In this document: piece by piece, positions 54,581 to 63,882 of the stretch
Numbering within the stretch: position 1 is the stretch's first letter
How the letters are laid out: each line of letters begins with the position of its first letter
NCBI RefSeq assembly: GCF_947497045.1
Contig: NZ_CANMEU010000003.1
Location: 372,001-436,000 of the forward strand
Reading direction: 5' to 3'
DNA from: an uncultured Tateyamaria sp.
Lineage (GTDB): Bacteria; Pseudomonadota; Alphaproteobacteria; Rhodobacterales; Rhodobacteraceae
Length of the DNA: 64,000 bases
Notes under the pieces: model-generated
The model's database searches: none
Told to the model about the DNA's origin: nothing
What the model saw: only the letters and a program-made list of their open reading frames with translations
Program-made: the position numbers and the translations under genes

Positions 54581-54679
54581 GACACAGATCAAGGCTGTTG
54601 CTGAGGCACCGTGCAATCGGTCCAGACCTGCAAGAGCCAGAGCGTTCGGAACGCATCCGAATGCGGGAGAGGGACACCA

Positions 54680-55654
54680 ATGAGCGACGCGATACCCTGT
54701 ACAGGGTTTTTCCGAGCCGACCCTGCGGTCGAGGATTCAATCAGCTGTCTGGATCAGTTTCAGTCCAGCGGTGTTTTGCAGTTCATCAGCGGCAATTTCC
54801 TCGAAGCCCTCTACAATATTCCAGCAGCTCTTCTTTCGCCGGGGCTTTGGCTTGACTGGTCCAACAAGGAAGCAATCATGCGGTTCGTCTATTATGGCGG
54901 CTCGGTTGAGTTCTTCTTTGCCATTGCGACGGTTGTTCTGGTGATCACGGTCATCGGCATGATCCGCAACGAATTCCTCTGGGGGGTCGTGCGCGTATGC
55001 GAAGGTTTCGCCAATGGGACGGGGCGGCTGTTTGCATGGGCGGGTCTGCTGATGGTGCTGCAACAGATCATCATCGTGTTCATGCAGCGTATCTTTACCC
55101 GGCCTGATATCTCGATCGGCTTCGGCATTCCGATGCAGTTCGATATCTCCTGGTTTGCTGAAGAGTTGAAGCTTTACAATGCGTTGGTCGTCTGCCTTTG
55201 CGTGACCTACACATTCGTGCAGGGCAGCCATGTGCGCGTCGATCTGGTCTATGCCGCTGTGGGCCACCGGGCCAAGCGGGTGATTGACATGTTCGGGGCG
55301 CTCTTCTTTATGGTCCCGGCTGCCGTTTTGATCTGGCTTTATGGCTGGTTCTTCCTGTGGCGTCACCTGATCGTGCCAAAGCCCTCGGCATCGGACACGC
55401 TGGACCGGTTGCTCGCCAAATCGCGCGCGCTGCGTTGGAACGTGGAAACCATCGGGTTCAGTCCCAACGGGTTCACCGCTTACTTCCTGTTCAAGATCCT
55501 GCTGATTGCGTTCACGGCGCTCGTGTTGATCCAGGCAATCTCGTTCTTTTACCGCTCTTATCTCGAGTGGAAGGAAGGACCCGAGAGCGAAGGTAAATAC
55601 CTTGATCGGGACACCTTGGGCGAGGGCGAAGAAGCCTATGAGGGCACCCACTGA
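54680..55654 (+). CDS. TRAP transporter small permease, long DctQ type
   Basis: A 324-residue membrane protein, longer than the typical 160-200. Helices occur near 75-100 and 125-150, in the central DctQ region (AWAGLLMVLQQIIIVFMQRIF, ELKLYNALVVCLCVTYTFVQGSHVRVDLVYAAVGHRAK) and near the C-terminus (YFLFKILLIAFTALVLIQAISFF). The first ~60 residues are an extra N-terminal portion. Start 54680 is preceded by GGGAGAGGGA. It pairs with the following giant large permease. Confidence 0.85.
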   Translation: MSDAIPCTGFFRADPAVEDSISCLDQFQSSGVLQFISGNFLEALYNIPAALLSPGLWLDWSNKEAIMRFVYYGGSVEFFFAIATVVLVITVIGMIRNEFLWGVVRVCEGFANGTGRLFAWAGLLMVLQQIIIVFMQRIFTRPDISIGFGIPMQFDISWFAEELKLYNALVVCLCVTYTFVQGSHVRVDLVYAAVGHRAKRVIDMFGALFFMVPAAVLIWLYGWFFLWRHLIVPKPSASDTLDRLLAKSRALRWNVETIGFSPNGFTAYFLFKILLIAFTALVLIQAISFFYRSYLEWKEGPESEGKYLDRDTLGEGEEAYEGTH

Positions 55655-55716
55655 TGCGCCCCGTTCTGATGCCCGCCCGCAGCTTGCGCGCCACATACTT
55701 ACAAGGACTATAAGCG

Positions 55717-58071
55717 ATGTTGTTTGGACTTGATGGCGTAGAGATCGGCCTGATCATCGTTTTCATCTGCCTGTTTGGCGGTATCCTTTCGGGGTTCCCG
55801 GTGGCCTTTGCCATTGCGGGGGCCGGGGTCATTTCCTTCGGGATCATTGCAGCACTCGACAGTGCGGGATTGCTGATCCACCAGGCGATTGATCAATCGA
55901 GCCAGGCCTACAGGGATCTTGTGAACTCCGGGGTGAAGCCGGACACGATATCTGTGTTCCGTTTCCCGGACCTGCCGCGCATTGGTGAGCCGGTCTTTCC
56001 CTCGGGTTGGGAAACTGCGCTGGATCGCAACGTATCCTTCGTTGTGAACCGCATGAACGAGCGGGTCCTTGCGGGCCAGTCGATCGAGACGCTGCTGGCT
56101 GTTTTGATGTTCGTTCTGATGGGCATCACGCTGGAACGCTCCAAGATCGCGAACGATTTGCTGACCACCATGGCGCGCGTGTTCGGCCCGCTGCCCGGCG
56201 GTCTGGCCGTGTCCATCGTGGTTGTGGGCGCATTCCTTGCGGCTTCGACCGGGATCGTGGGTGCGACTGTTGTGACCATGGGCCTGTTGGCCCTGCCAAC
56301 CATGTTACGCAACAACTATTCACCCGAGATTGCGACCGGGGTCATCGCAGCCTCTGGCACCCTGGGGCAGATCATTCCACCTTCCATCGTGATTGTTCTC
56401 TTGGGCACATTGGCGGGTGATCTCTATTCTGCGGCGCAAGAGGCGCGCGCGCAAACAGCGGGATGCACTGACGCACTGACATATCTGGGCGAACCTGCGG
56501 TTGTTTCGGTGGGGACTTTGTTCCAGGCGGCGTTGCTGCCCGGTATTCTGCTTGCGCTGCTCTATGCGCTTTATGCCTTTGGCTATGCGCTCTTGAACCC
56601 CGAGAAAGCCCCTGCGGTCGAAATGGGCACCACCAATGCGGAGCCGATCACCCGCAACGAGGCGTTCACTTGGTTTCTGGGCGCGCCTGTGCTGATCATT
56701 GTGGGCACGATCCTTCTGGGCAATCTGAACATTGTGGGCAGCCAGTCGACCACCGTCTCGTCCTTCTCTGATATCGGTCAATCTGCAAGCCTGCGCACCA
56801 ATGTGGGCCCTGAATGCCAGGCCGCCATGATTGAATTGCACGGACAGGCGGCGTGGGACGTCGCAGTCGCGCAGCAGGAAGAGATTGCGGCTGCCGGAGG
56901 CGTCACCCAGTCCACACGTCTGTCCGAAAAGGACCTTGCCAGCGCCATTCAGAACAAGGTCGATGCGGCGGCACCCATCGGCACGGGCACTGCGATCCTG
57001 TTGATCCTGCTTGCGTTGATCCTGACGACTGCCCGTGGCATCGCACCCAGCCATGATGCGCGCCCGCTGATCATTGGCGGGGTGGGGGTCGTGTTGGCCT
57101 TGCTGGTTGATATCATCCTTGTGGGGCCGCTGAATACATCCGGGTATTACGTGGTCGTCATGGTGATCCCGTTCATCCTGATCATGTACGGTGTGGTCGA
57201 GGCGGTGAAACGCTGCGCCAGGAACGAGCTGATCCGCGTGGTCTTTCCGCCGCTGATCCTGATCGTCGCTGTTTTGGGTTCGATCCTTGGCGGGATCACC
57301 AATCCGACCCCGGCCGCGGCCCTTGGGGCAGGGGGTGCCATCATGCTGGCAGCCTATCGCAAGCTGGCGGATCTGGATCGCAGCCCCAAGGTCATCATCT
57401 GGTCCACGCTCGCGATCATCATCTGTATCCTGGTGGGCGTGAATTTCGATCTGCGCATCAACCAGAGTACCGTGACTGTCCAAAGCTGGATTGCCTTCTT
57501 TGTGGCCTATGCGGCCTATCTTTATGCGTTGTTCGGGTTGTTGTTCAGTTGCTACATCCTGTGGACGTCGGGGGTGCTGGCCCCGGTGGTGCGCGAGACG
57601 GCCAAGGTGACCTCGATGGTGTTTACCATTCTGATCGGCTCGCAACTGCTGAACCTCGTGGTGATCTCCTTTGGGGGCGAGCATTATATCCAGCAATTCC
57701 TCAAGTCCTTTGACAATGAGTTCACCGTCTTTCTGATCGTGATGCTGGTCTTGTTTGTCCTCGGCTTTGTGCTCGATTTCCTCGAGATCATCTACATCGT
57801 GATCCCGATCGTGGGCCCTGTGATTTATGGCGGTACGTTTGATCCCAAATGGGTGACGATTATGATTGCGGTGAACTTGCAGACCTCATTCCTGACGCCG
57901 CCTTTTGGCTTTGCGCTGTTCTATCTGCGCGGGGTGGCCCCGAAGGAAGTCACGACCGGCCACATCTATCGTGGGATCATTCCGTTCGTGTTGATCCAGG
58001 TGGCGGGGCTGGCCCTGTTGTGGACGTTCCCCGGTATTGTCACGATCATTCCGGACTTGATTCCGAACTGA
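55717..58071 (+). CDS. TRAP transporter large permease, enlarged DctM type
   Basis: A 784-residue protein, nearly twice the usual ~430 residues. N-terminal DctM motifs are GIIAALDS, VGATVVTMGLLALPTML and IAASGTLGQIIPPSIVIVLLG; the C-terminal part ends ITPP-like VNLQTSFLTPPFGFALFYLRG. A central insert (about residues 315-430) holds a periplasmic-looking hydrophilic domain between helices (IVGSQSTTVSSFSDIGQSA through QSTRLSEKDLASAIQNKVDA). Such long permeases go with TakP-like binding proteins. Terminator follows. Confidence 0.88.
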   Translation: MLFGLDGVEIGLIIVFICLFGGILSGFPVAFAIAGAGVISFGIIAALDSAGLLIHQAIDQSSQAYRDLVNSGVKPDTISVFRFPDLPRIGEPVFPSGWETALDRNVSFVVNRMNERVLAGQSIETLLAVLMFVLMGITLERSKIANDLLTTMARVFGPLPGGLAVSIVVVGAFLAASTGIVGATVVTMGLLALPTMLRNNYSPEIATGVIAASGTLGQIIPPSIVIVLLGTLAGDLYSAAQEARAQTAGCTDALTYLGEPAVVSVGTLFQAALLPGILLALLYALYAFGYALLNPEKAPAVEMGTTNAEPITRNEAFTWFLGAPVLIIVGTILLGNLNIVGSQSTTVSSFSDIGQSASLRTNVGPECQAAMIELHGQAAWDVAVAQQEEIAAAGGVTQSTRLSEKDLASAIQNKVDAAAPIGTGTAILLILLALILTTARGIAPSHDARPLIIGGVGVVLALLVDIILVGPLNTSGYYVVVMVIPFILIMYGVVEAVKRCARNELIRVVFPPLILIVAVLGSILGGITNPTPAAALGAGGAIMLAAYRKLADLDRSPKVIIWSTLAIIICILVGVNFDLRINQSTVTVQSWIAFFVAYAAYLYALFGLLFSCYILWTSGVLAPVVRETAKVTSMVFTILIGSQLLNLVVISFGGEHYIQQFLKSFDNEFTVFLIVMLVLFVLGFVLDFLEIIYIVIPIVGPVIYGGTFDPKWVTIMIAVNLQTSFLTPPFGFALFYLRGVAPKEVTTGHIYRGIIPFVLIQVAGLALLWTFPGIVTIIPDLIPN

Positions 58072-58090
58072 TCCGAACATGATCCAATTG

Positions 58091-58120
58091 AAAAAGGGCG
58101 GCCCCTGCGGGTCGCCCTTT
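58091..58120 (+). terminator. Rho-independent terminator after the TRAP operon
   Basis: AAAAAGGGCG ... CGCCCTTTT forms a stem with short internal loop and a T-run, 20 bp after the stop of the large permease gene; the A-run allows function from the minus strand too. Confidence 0.85.
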
Positions 58121-58179
58121 TGTTTTGTTTTATTGATAGAGCGCTGACGCGACTTGGTTTTGTTAGGCGCGCAAGCGCG

Positions 58180-58243
58180 CGAGGGGCTTTGCCCCCGTCC
58201 TTGCGGACTCCCCCAGAGTTTATCTTGCAAGATGAAGGTGGGA
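58180..58243. repeat. GC-rich gene-end repeat, copy C
   Basis: GGGGCTTTGCCCCC inverted repeat followed by AGAGTTTATCTTGCAAGATG; it ends right at the stop codon of the minus-strand bpt gene, as copy A does at tpiA. ATCTTGCAAGAT inside the core is a perfect palindrome in this copy. Confidence 0.75.
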
Positions 58244-59062
58244 TCAGCGCGTGGGCCGGGTGTCGGGCAGCGAGATATTGGCCACCTGTTCGGCGATCGG
58301 ATCGTTTGAGAGCGGGTGCGTGTCGGGGTGGAAGTTGTCGGGATCGGCCATTTTTTGCCAGCGTCCGCCCAGGTAGACTTCGAGCCCGGAGAATTTTGAT
58401 TTGTAGTCCATCTTTTGGCTGCCGGCCACCCAATAGCCGAGGTAGACATAAGGCAGGTTCGCCTCTTGGGCGATGCGCACATGGTCCAGGATCATATGCG
58501 TGCCAAGCGAGCGTTTGGCCATGTCGGGTGCATAGAAGCTGTAAACCATGCTGAGCCCATCGGTCAGCACATCCGTCAGGCTGACGCCGATCAGTTCTCT
58601 GGTTTCTTTGCGGGTATATTCAACGACCCGGCTGCGAATGGGGGTCTCTTCGATCATGGCAGCGAATTCGAACACATCCATATCCGCCATGCCGCCATCT
58701 GCGTGCCGGCTGTCGAGATAGGCCCGAAAGAGTGCGTATTGATCTTCGGTGGCCCATGGCGATGTGGCGCGCCGGTTGATGTCGGCATTGCGGTTCAGCG
58801 TGCGCCGCTGGCTTTTGGTGGGCGCAAAGGCAGACACATCGATCCGTGCCGACAGGCAGGCCGAACATTCTGCACAGGACGGCCGGTAGAGCACGTTCTG
58901 CGAGCGGCGAAACCCCTGCTGGCTGAGACTGTCATTCAGCTTTTCCGCATTCTCCCCTTGCAGGGCCGTGAACAGCTTACGCTCCATCCGCCCGTCCAGA
59001 TACGGGCAGGGCTGCGGGGCCGTCACATAAAACTGAGGCGCAAGGGGGAGCGTGTGGCGCAT
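58244..59062 (-). CDS. bpt: Aspartate/glutamate leucyltransferase (Bpt)
   Basis: A 272-residue enzyme that adds leucine from Leu-tRNA to N-terminal Asp/Glu, marking proteins for the N-degron pathway. The N-terminal Cys-rich part ([15 protein letters not shown], then [18 protein letters not shown]) and the C-terminal acyltransferase domain ([22 protein letters not shown] and [17 protein letters not shown]) are complete. ATE versus Bpt is decided in favour of Bpt by the bacterial short form. It stands alone with the gene-end repeat downstream. Confidence 0.92.
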   Translation of the reverse strand: MRHTLPLAPQFYVTAPQPCPYLDGRMERKLFTALQGENAEKLNDSLSQQGFRRSQNVLYRPSCAECSACLSARIDVSAFAPTKSQRRTLNRNADINRRATSPWATEDQYALFRAYLDSRHADGGMADMDVFEFAAMIEETPIRSRVVEYTRKETRELIGVSLTDVLTDGLSMVYSFYAPDMAKRSLGTHMILDHVRIAQEANLPYVYLGYWVAGSQKMDYKSKFSGLEVYLGGRWQKMADPDNFHPDTHPLSNDPIAEQVANISLPDTRPTR

Positions 59063-59131
59063 ATCATTCCTGACAGGGTACGCGCGGATGATACCAGCGC
59101 CACGCGGCGAGGCAAGTGTGTAAACCGCGCC

Positions 59132-59566
59132 TTACGTGCGGGCACGGCGGTTCATCGCGGCTGTGCCCAGCACCACATCACTCAGTCCCTGACCGCGGTT
59201 TGATGTGGCCATCAGCACGACCGAGATCAGCTGCAAGGGTGCCACGGCCCAGCTGAGCGTGTACCCAAACGTGTGCACAAAGGCCTGACCTAGATTGAGC
59301 CGTGCGCCTGCGGCGTCGCGGATTTCGATGGCCATCAGCCGCATGCCCCATGTGGCGGATCCGGTGGTCAGCGTGATCACCCGGTAGATGAAACTGACAA
59401 TTGCCGCGAGGCCGAAGAAAAAGAACAGCCCGATGAAGGCGGTAAAGGGTACGATAATCAGCGACAGGATCACAATCACCACCGTGTCCACCACCCACGC
59501 CAAAAGCCGCTTGCCAGCGACGTCGCGGTAGAACTGGGGCTGTGTGACGGGGTCGGCGAGGTGCAT
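59132..59566 (-). CDS. RDD family membrane protein
   Basis: A 144-residue RDD protein: after FYRDVAGKRLLAWVVDTVVIVILSLIIVPF, three hydrophobic helices; R and D positions follow the family (GKRLLAWVVDTVV, TWGMRLMAIEIRD). RDD proteins are uncharacterised transporters or membrane anchors. It is in line with the following DUF2852 gene but with its own 54-bp gap. Confidence 0.85.
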   Translation of the reverse strand: MHLADPVTQPQFYRDVAGKRLLAWVVDTVVIVILSLIIVPFTAFIGLFFFFGLAAIVSFIYRVITLTTGSATWGMRLMAIEIRDAAGARLNLGQAFVHTFGYTLSWAVAPLQLISVVLMATSNRGQGLSDVVLGTAAMNRRART

Positions 59567-59620
59567 GTTCGGGTCTCCGTGCGGGGATGCGCGACCCCGG
59601 CGGGGCCGCGCGGTTATCTA

Positions 59621-60028
59621 TCAATCCTCGGCGCTGGCCGCTTTGGCACGCTCGTCCATGAACTGATCGAACTCTGATTTGTCCTTGGCGTCGCGCAACC
59701 GTTCGAGAAAGGATTCGAAGTTATGCTGCTCTTCCTCGAGTCGGCGCAAGGTGTCTGCCTTATAGGCATCAAAGGCCGAGTTGCCGGTCGAGCGCATGGT
59801 GCTCATCGCGTTGCCCATGCGCCGGGTGCTGCAGGATTTCGAAAACATGCGTTTGCTCCAGATCATGTAAAACAGCAGGGCGAGGCCAACGGGCCAGAAG
59901 AAAATGAACCCCAGAACCATGGCCGCGATCCAGGCCCCTTTGCCTTTGTGGTCAAGCCAGGCTTCGGTTTTGCTGAACCAGCTGCCCGAGTGTGTTTGGG
60001 CGGGAGGGTTTGTAGACATGGACGTCAT
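59621..60028 (-). CDS. DUF2852 family protein
   Basis: A 135-residue protein with one or two hydrophobic helices (GAWIAAMVLGFIFFWPVGLALLFYMIW, residues ~33-59) and a polar, helical C-terminal tail (YKADTLRRLEEEQHNFESFLERLRDAKDKSEFDQFMDERAKA). Short DUF2852 proteins are common in Rhodobacterales; function unknown. Start 60028 has AAAGGT upstream; MSTNP (60019) is an alternative. Two identical-pattern palindromes lie in its promoter. Confidence 0.87.
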   Translation of the reverse strand: MTSMSTNPPAQTHSGSWFSKTEAWLDHKGKGAWIAAMVLGFIFFWPVGLALLFYMIWSKRMFSKSCSTRRMGNAMSTMRSTGNSAFDAYKADTLRRLEEEQHNFESFLERLRDAKDKSEFDQFMDERAKAASAED

Positions 60029-60086
60029 TTTCGGACCTTTCGCGTGAGCGGGGCCTCTTTCGCCCCTATGGCTGTTATGTCGGTTA

Positions 60087-60163
60087 ATGTGAATGTGCTT
60101 CACATACTCAAAATTGGGATGTTGGGTCGATCTTGCAAGGGCTAATGTAAATCTTTTTCACAT
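60087..60163. promoter_or_regulatory. Two ATGTRAA-N5-TTCACAT palindromes upstream of the DUF2852 gene
   Basis: ATGTGAATGTGCTTCACAT at 60087-60105 and ATGTAAATCTTTTTCACAT at 60145-60163 share arms ATGTRAA/TTCACAT with a 5-bp spacer. Their centres are 58 bp apart. They resemble CRP-type half-sites but with N7 between TGTGA and TCACA, so CRP binding is unlikely. The binding protein is unknown. Confidence 0.7.
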
Positions 60164-60172
60164 GAAACTTGT

Positions 60173-60640
60173 TTAAGCTGTGAAATCAGCGGGTTGGCTG
60201 CCCGAAATTGCGATCAAATCGGCGGGTTTTGCGCTGAAAACGTGATGCGGGGTGCCTGCCGCCGCCCAAATCACCTCAAATTCCGCCAGTTTGGGGTCAA
60301 AAAACGCGCGGATCGGCGACAGATGCCCGACGGGTGATACGCCTCCGATCGCAAATCCGGTTTGGGCCCGGATCAGGGCCGCGTCCGCTTTTCCCAAGGG
60401 CTCGCCCGCCAAAGCGGTCGCTTTGTCCGCGTCGACTTTGTTACCCCCGGCGGTGACGAACAACAGCGCCGTGCCGCTGGTTTCACCGCGAAAGATGATG
60501 GACTTGGCGATCTGGTCGATCTCGCAGCCGATGGCCGCGGCCGCATCTGCCGCCGTGCGTGCAAGCGGGGTTTCCAGAACCGTGGTGTCGATGCCTGCTG
60601 CGTCCAATGCCGCGCGCACCCGTTTCAGACTTTTGCTCAT
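60173..60640 (-). CDS. ybaK: YbaK/EbsC-like aminoacyl-tRNA deacylase
   Basis: A 155-residue YbaK/prolyl-tRNA-deacylase domain protein (SLKRVRAALDAAGIDTTVLETPLARTAADAAAAIGCEIDQIAKSIIFR, then GGVSPVGHLSPIRAFFDPKL). Members remove wrong amino acids (Ala or Cys) from tRNA. The start at 60640 (MSKSLKRVRAALDA) is chosen over a 33-codon upstream extension. It is divergent from glnE. The exact deacylase specificity (ProX-like or YbaK) is not decided. Confidence 0.87.
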   Translation of the reverse strand: MSKSLKRVRAALDAAGIDTTVLETPLARTAADAAAAIGCEIDQIAKSIIFRGETSGTALLFVTAGGNKVDADKATALAGEPLGKADAALIRAQTGFAIGGVSPVGHLSPIRAFFDPKLAEFEVIWAAAGTPHHVFSAKPADLIAISGSQPADFTA

Positions 60641-60716
60641 GCGGGGAAGGTGGCGGGAAACGCGGTGGGCCACAAGACCCATTGACGGCGCGTGGGCACG
60701 CTTTGATGGTGAGCAG

Positions 60717-63479
60717 ATGCGATTGACCGATGCCATCACCCGCTTGCCGCGCCCCCATAACCCCGAACGGGGGGCGGAGGCTGTGGAGAGCCTGCCGGAT
60801 ATGACGGGATCGGTGCGCGACCTGATCCGGGGGGCGGCGGGGTGCAGCCCCTACCTTGCCGGTCTGATCGCGCGTGAGGCGGCGTGGCTGCCGGGTGCGC
60901 TTGATGATGTAGAGGCGGCCTTGCACGCGGCCCTTGAACCGCCAGAGGGTGATCTGGACGCGCTCAAGCCTGCGTTGCGCCAGGCCAAGCGTCGGGTCGG
61001 TCTGCTCGCTGCGCTGGCGGATCTGGGGGGCGCGTGGTCGCTCGAGCAGGTCACGGGTGCGCTGACCACTCTGGCCGATATGGCCTGTGACAGGGCCCTC
61101 AAGGCGGCCCTTGCCCGACAGGTGCAGCGGGGCAGGCTGGCTGATCCGGATGCCGGTCTGTTCGTCCTGGCCATGGGCAAGATGGGTGCGGGCGAGTTGA
61201 ACTACTCTTCGGATATCGACCTTGTCTGCCTCTTTGATGAAACGCGCCACGCGCCCGACGCCTATGCCACGGTGCGCAAGGCCTGCGTGAAGGCCGTACA
61301 GGACATGTGCGCCTGCCTGAGCGATCTGACGGGCGAAGGGTATGTGTTTCGCACCGATCTGCGCCTGCGCCCGGACCCTTCCGTGACACCAGTGGTTCTG
61401 TCGACTGCCATGGCGGAGCGATATTACGAAGGGTTGGGGCGCACATGGGAGCGTGCCGCTTACATCAAGGCGCGGCCCTGCGCGGGGGATATCGCCGCCG
61501 GAGAGCGGTTTTTGAAGGAATTGCGCCCGTTCATCTGGCGGCGTCATCTGGATTTCACGGCCGTGCAGGATGCGCATGACATGCGCCTTGCCATCCGCGA
61601 ACACAAAGGGACGGGCGGGCCGATCACCTTGCCTGATCACAACATGAAACTGGGGCGCGGCGGCATTCGCGAGATCGAGTTTTTCACCCAGACCCGGCAG
61701 TTAATTGCCGGAGGGCGGGACAGGGACTTGCGGGTGCGTGGCACGGTCGAGGGCTTGGCGCGACTGGCCGAAAAGGGCTGGGTGCCGCCCCATATCGCCA
61801 CCGAACTCAGCGATCACTACCGCTTTGAGCGTACGGTGGAACATCGCGTGCAGATGGTGCGCGATGCACAGACCCACAATCTGCCCGGCTCGGACGAGGG
61901 GTTTGACCGGCTGGCCGATATGATGGCGATGGAGCGCGCCGATCTTGAGGTGGAATTGCACACACGCCTTGCCGCCGTGCATCAGGAGACCGAAGGCTTC
62001 TTTGCCCCCGGCGATCAGCCTACAGCGCCAGTGCCGGCGATGGATCCGGCCATGCAGGCCCGCTGGCGCAACTACCCGGCGCTGCGCAGCACGCGTGGGG
62101 CGGCCCTGTTTGACCGGATCGAACCCGTGCTTGTCGAACGGTTGTCTCAGGCCGCCAAGCCGGAGGAGGCATTTGCGGCTTTTGATCGCTTTCTGGCGGG
62201 GCTGCCTGCGGGGGTGCAGTTGTTTGCGCTGTTCGAGGCGAACCCGCAACTGGTCGATCTACTGGTTGATATTGTCGGCACCTCGCGCGCGCTGGCCCAA
62301 TACCTGTCACGCAATGCGGGCGTGCTGGATGCGGTGATAGGGGGGACGTTCTTTGCGCCATGGCCGGGCCAGTTTGCGCTGCACCTTGAGGCAGCGGCGC
62401 GGATGGAGGCCGAAACGGATTACGAGGCCAAGCTGGACGCGATCCGGGCTTGGGCGAAGGAGTGGCACTTTCGCATCGGGGTGCATCACCTGCGCGAGTT
62501 GACCACCGCCGAAGAGGCCGGTGTGCAATATGCGGACCTCGCCCGCGCGGCCCTCATCGCGCTTTGGCCCGAGGTGCAGGCGCAGTTCGCACGCCGCTAT
62601 GGCCCGCCGCCGGGACGCGGTGCGGTGATTGTGGGAATGGGCAGTCTGGGGGCGGGGTTACTGACGACCCATTCGGATCTGGACATCATCATTATCTATG
62701 ACGCAGATGGGATCGAAGCCTCGGACGGGCCACGCCCGCTGCCTGCGCGTACCTATTACGCACGTCTGACCCAGGCCATGATCACCGCGATCACGGCGCA
62801 GACCGCACAAGGGCGGCTTTACGAGGCGGACATGCGGCTGCGCCCCTCGGGCAATCAGGGGCCGGTGGCGACCAGTTGGGCCGCCTTCCAGAACTATCAG
62901 ATGAACGAGGCGTGGTTGTGGGAACATCTGGCCCTTGTGCGCGCAAGGGCGATTGCGGGGCCGGACGATCTGGCCGCAGATATAGACGCCTTCCGCCAGA
63001 CTATTCTGTCCCAGCCCCGCACCGGGGCTTCTGTGATGGCGGACCTGCGCGACATGCGCACGCGCATTGCACAGGCCAAATCGGCCCAAGGGGTGTGGGA
63101 CGCCAAGACCGGGCCGGGCCGGATGCTGGACATCGAACTGCTGGCGCAGGCGGGCACAGTGCTGAGTGCAGACACATGTACGGATGTGCAGGGCGGATTG
63201 CGGGCCTGCGTCGCTGCGGGCCTGCTGAGTGACGCAGACGCGCAATCTCTGGCCACGACCTATGCGATGTTGTGGCAGGTTCAGATGGCCGCGCGGCTGC
63301 TCAGCACCGGGCCGGTGCGCATCGAAGATGTGGGCACCGGGGGCTTGGGCGTGTTGATGCGTGCCACCGGGGCCACAACCCAACATGCGGCCGAGGCTGC
63401 ATTGACCCGGGCCCATGCCCAATCCGCCGCCATCATCGCACATGCGGTGGGGGACCCCGAGACAAAGGCAGAGCCATGA
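60717..63479 (+). CDS. glnE: Glutamine synthetase adenylyltransferase / deadenylase
   Basis: A 920-residue bifunctional enzyme that adds or removes AMP on glutamine synthetase in response to PII and glutamine. Two nucleotidyltransferase domains are visible, N-terminal GKMGAGELNYSSDIDLVCLF (~residue 155, deadenylylation) and C-terminal GMGSLGAGLLTTHSDLDIIIIYD (~residue 640, adenylylation). The start at 60717 (MRLTDAITRLPRPH) is the family-like one; the upstream 155 codons overlap ybaK on the other strand. It overlaps the next small gene by four bases (ATGA). Confidence 0.95.
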   Translation: MRLTDAITRLPRPHNPERGAEAVESLPDMTGSVRDLIRGAAGCSPYLAGLIAREAAWLPGALDDVEAALHAALEPPEGDLDALKPALRQAKRRVGLLAALADLGGAWSLEQVTGALTTLADMACDRALKAALARQVQRGRLADPDAGLFVLAMGKMGAGELNYSSDIDLVCLFDETRHAPDAYATVRKACVKAVQDMCACLSDLTGEGYVFRTDLRLRPDPSVTPVVLSTAMAERYYEGLGRTWERAAYIKARPCAGDIAAGERFLKELRPFIWRRHLDFTAVQDAHDMRLAIREHKGTGGPITLPDHNMKLGRGGIREIEFFTQTRQLIAGGRDRDLRVRGTVEGLARLAEKGWVPPHIATELSDHYRFERTVEHRVQMVRDAQTHNLPGSDEGFDRLADMMAMERADLEVELHTRLAAVHQETEGFFAPGDQPTAPVPAMDPAMQARWRNYPALRSTRGAALFDRIEPVLVERLSQAAKPEEAFAAFDRFLAGLPAGVQLFALFEANPQLVDLLVDIVGTSRALAQYLSRNAGVLDAVIGGTFFAPWPGQFALHLEAAARMEAETDYEAKLDAIRAWAKEWHFRIGVHHLRELTTAEEAGVQYADLARAALIALWPEVQAQFARRYGPPPGRGAVIVGMGSLGAGLLTTHSDLDIIIIYDADGIEASDGPRPLPARTYYARLTQAMITAITAQTAQGRLYEADMRLRPSGNQGPVATSWAAFQNYQMNEAWLWEHLALVRARAIAGPDDLAADIDAFRQTILSQPRTGASVMADLRDMRTRIAQAKSAQGVWDAKTGPGRMLDIELLAQAGTVLSADTCTDVQGGLRACVAAGLLSDADAQSLATTYAMLWQVQMAARLLSTGPVRIEDVGTGGLGVLMRATGATTQHAAEAALTRAHAQSAAIIAHAVGDPETKAEP

Positions 63480-63754
63480 TCCACAAAGGTAGCATAGACG
63501 ATCCCAAGGGCCTGATCTTTGAATCCTACCGGATTGACGGGATCACCAAGCCCGAGTGCCGCACCATTTTTCTGGACTGGGCGTTGAGCCTGCCGGGGGG
63601 GCAGGCCCCCAATGAGGCCATTACGCGATTGCTGGAAACCTACAGCACCGACCACCCGGATCATCCCATGACCGATGTGCTGCGCGAGGGGCAAACGGGG
63701 CCAGCCAACCCGCGCAGGCGGGGTGGCTGGCGGGGGCGCAACAGGCCCAATTGA
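63476..63754 (+). CDS. Conserved hypothetical protein after glnE, 92 residues
   Basis: Starts MIHKGSIDDPKGLIFESYRIDG, then a helical region (IFLDWALSLPGGQAPNEAITRLLETY) and an Arg-rich C-terminus (RRRGGWRGRNRPN). No family name is recognised. The ATGA overlap with glnE indicates translational coupling, so it may act in nitrogen signalling, but this is inferred from position only. Confidence 0.7.
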   Translation: MIHKGSIDDPKGLIFESYRIDGITKPECRTIFLDWALSLPGGQAPNEAITRLLETYSTDHPDHPMTDVLREGQTGPANPRRRGGWRGRNRPN

Positions 63755-63826
63755 GCGCAAAACGCCCCAAAACAATCCTGCATTTGAAACAATATTGTCT
63801 CAATTCCGCCTGAATTCCCGTGGAAG

Positions 63827-63842
63827 TTAACGGCGAGTTAAC
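63827..63842 (+). promoter_or_regulatory. CtrA-type box upstream of the lipoprotein gene
   Basis: TTAA-CGGCGAG-TTAAC matches the full CtrA consensus TTAA-N7-TTAA, 42 bp before the ATG of the last gene. CtrA controls motility, gene-transfer agent and surface genes in Rhodobacterales. Presence of the consensus is seen; binding is inferred. Confidence 0.6.
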
Positions 63843-63882
63843 AGATGCGCGGGGAGTCCCTCGTGCGGATCGGAGACACGAC

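Noticed and set aside
60252-60716. 155-codon upstream extension of glnE
   Set aside because: It covers ybaK on the other strand; the family-like start MRLTDAITRLPRPH is at 60717.
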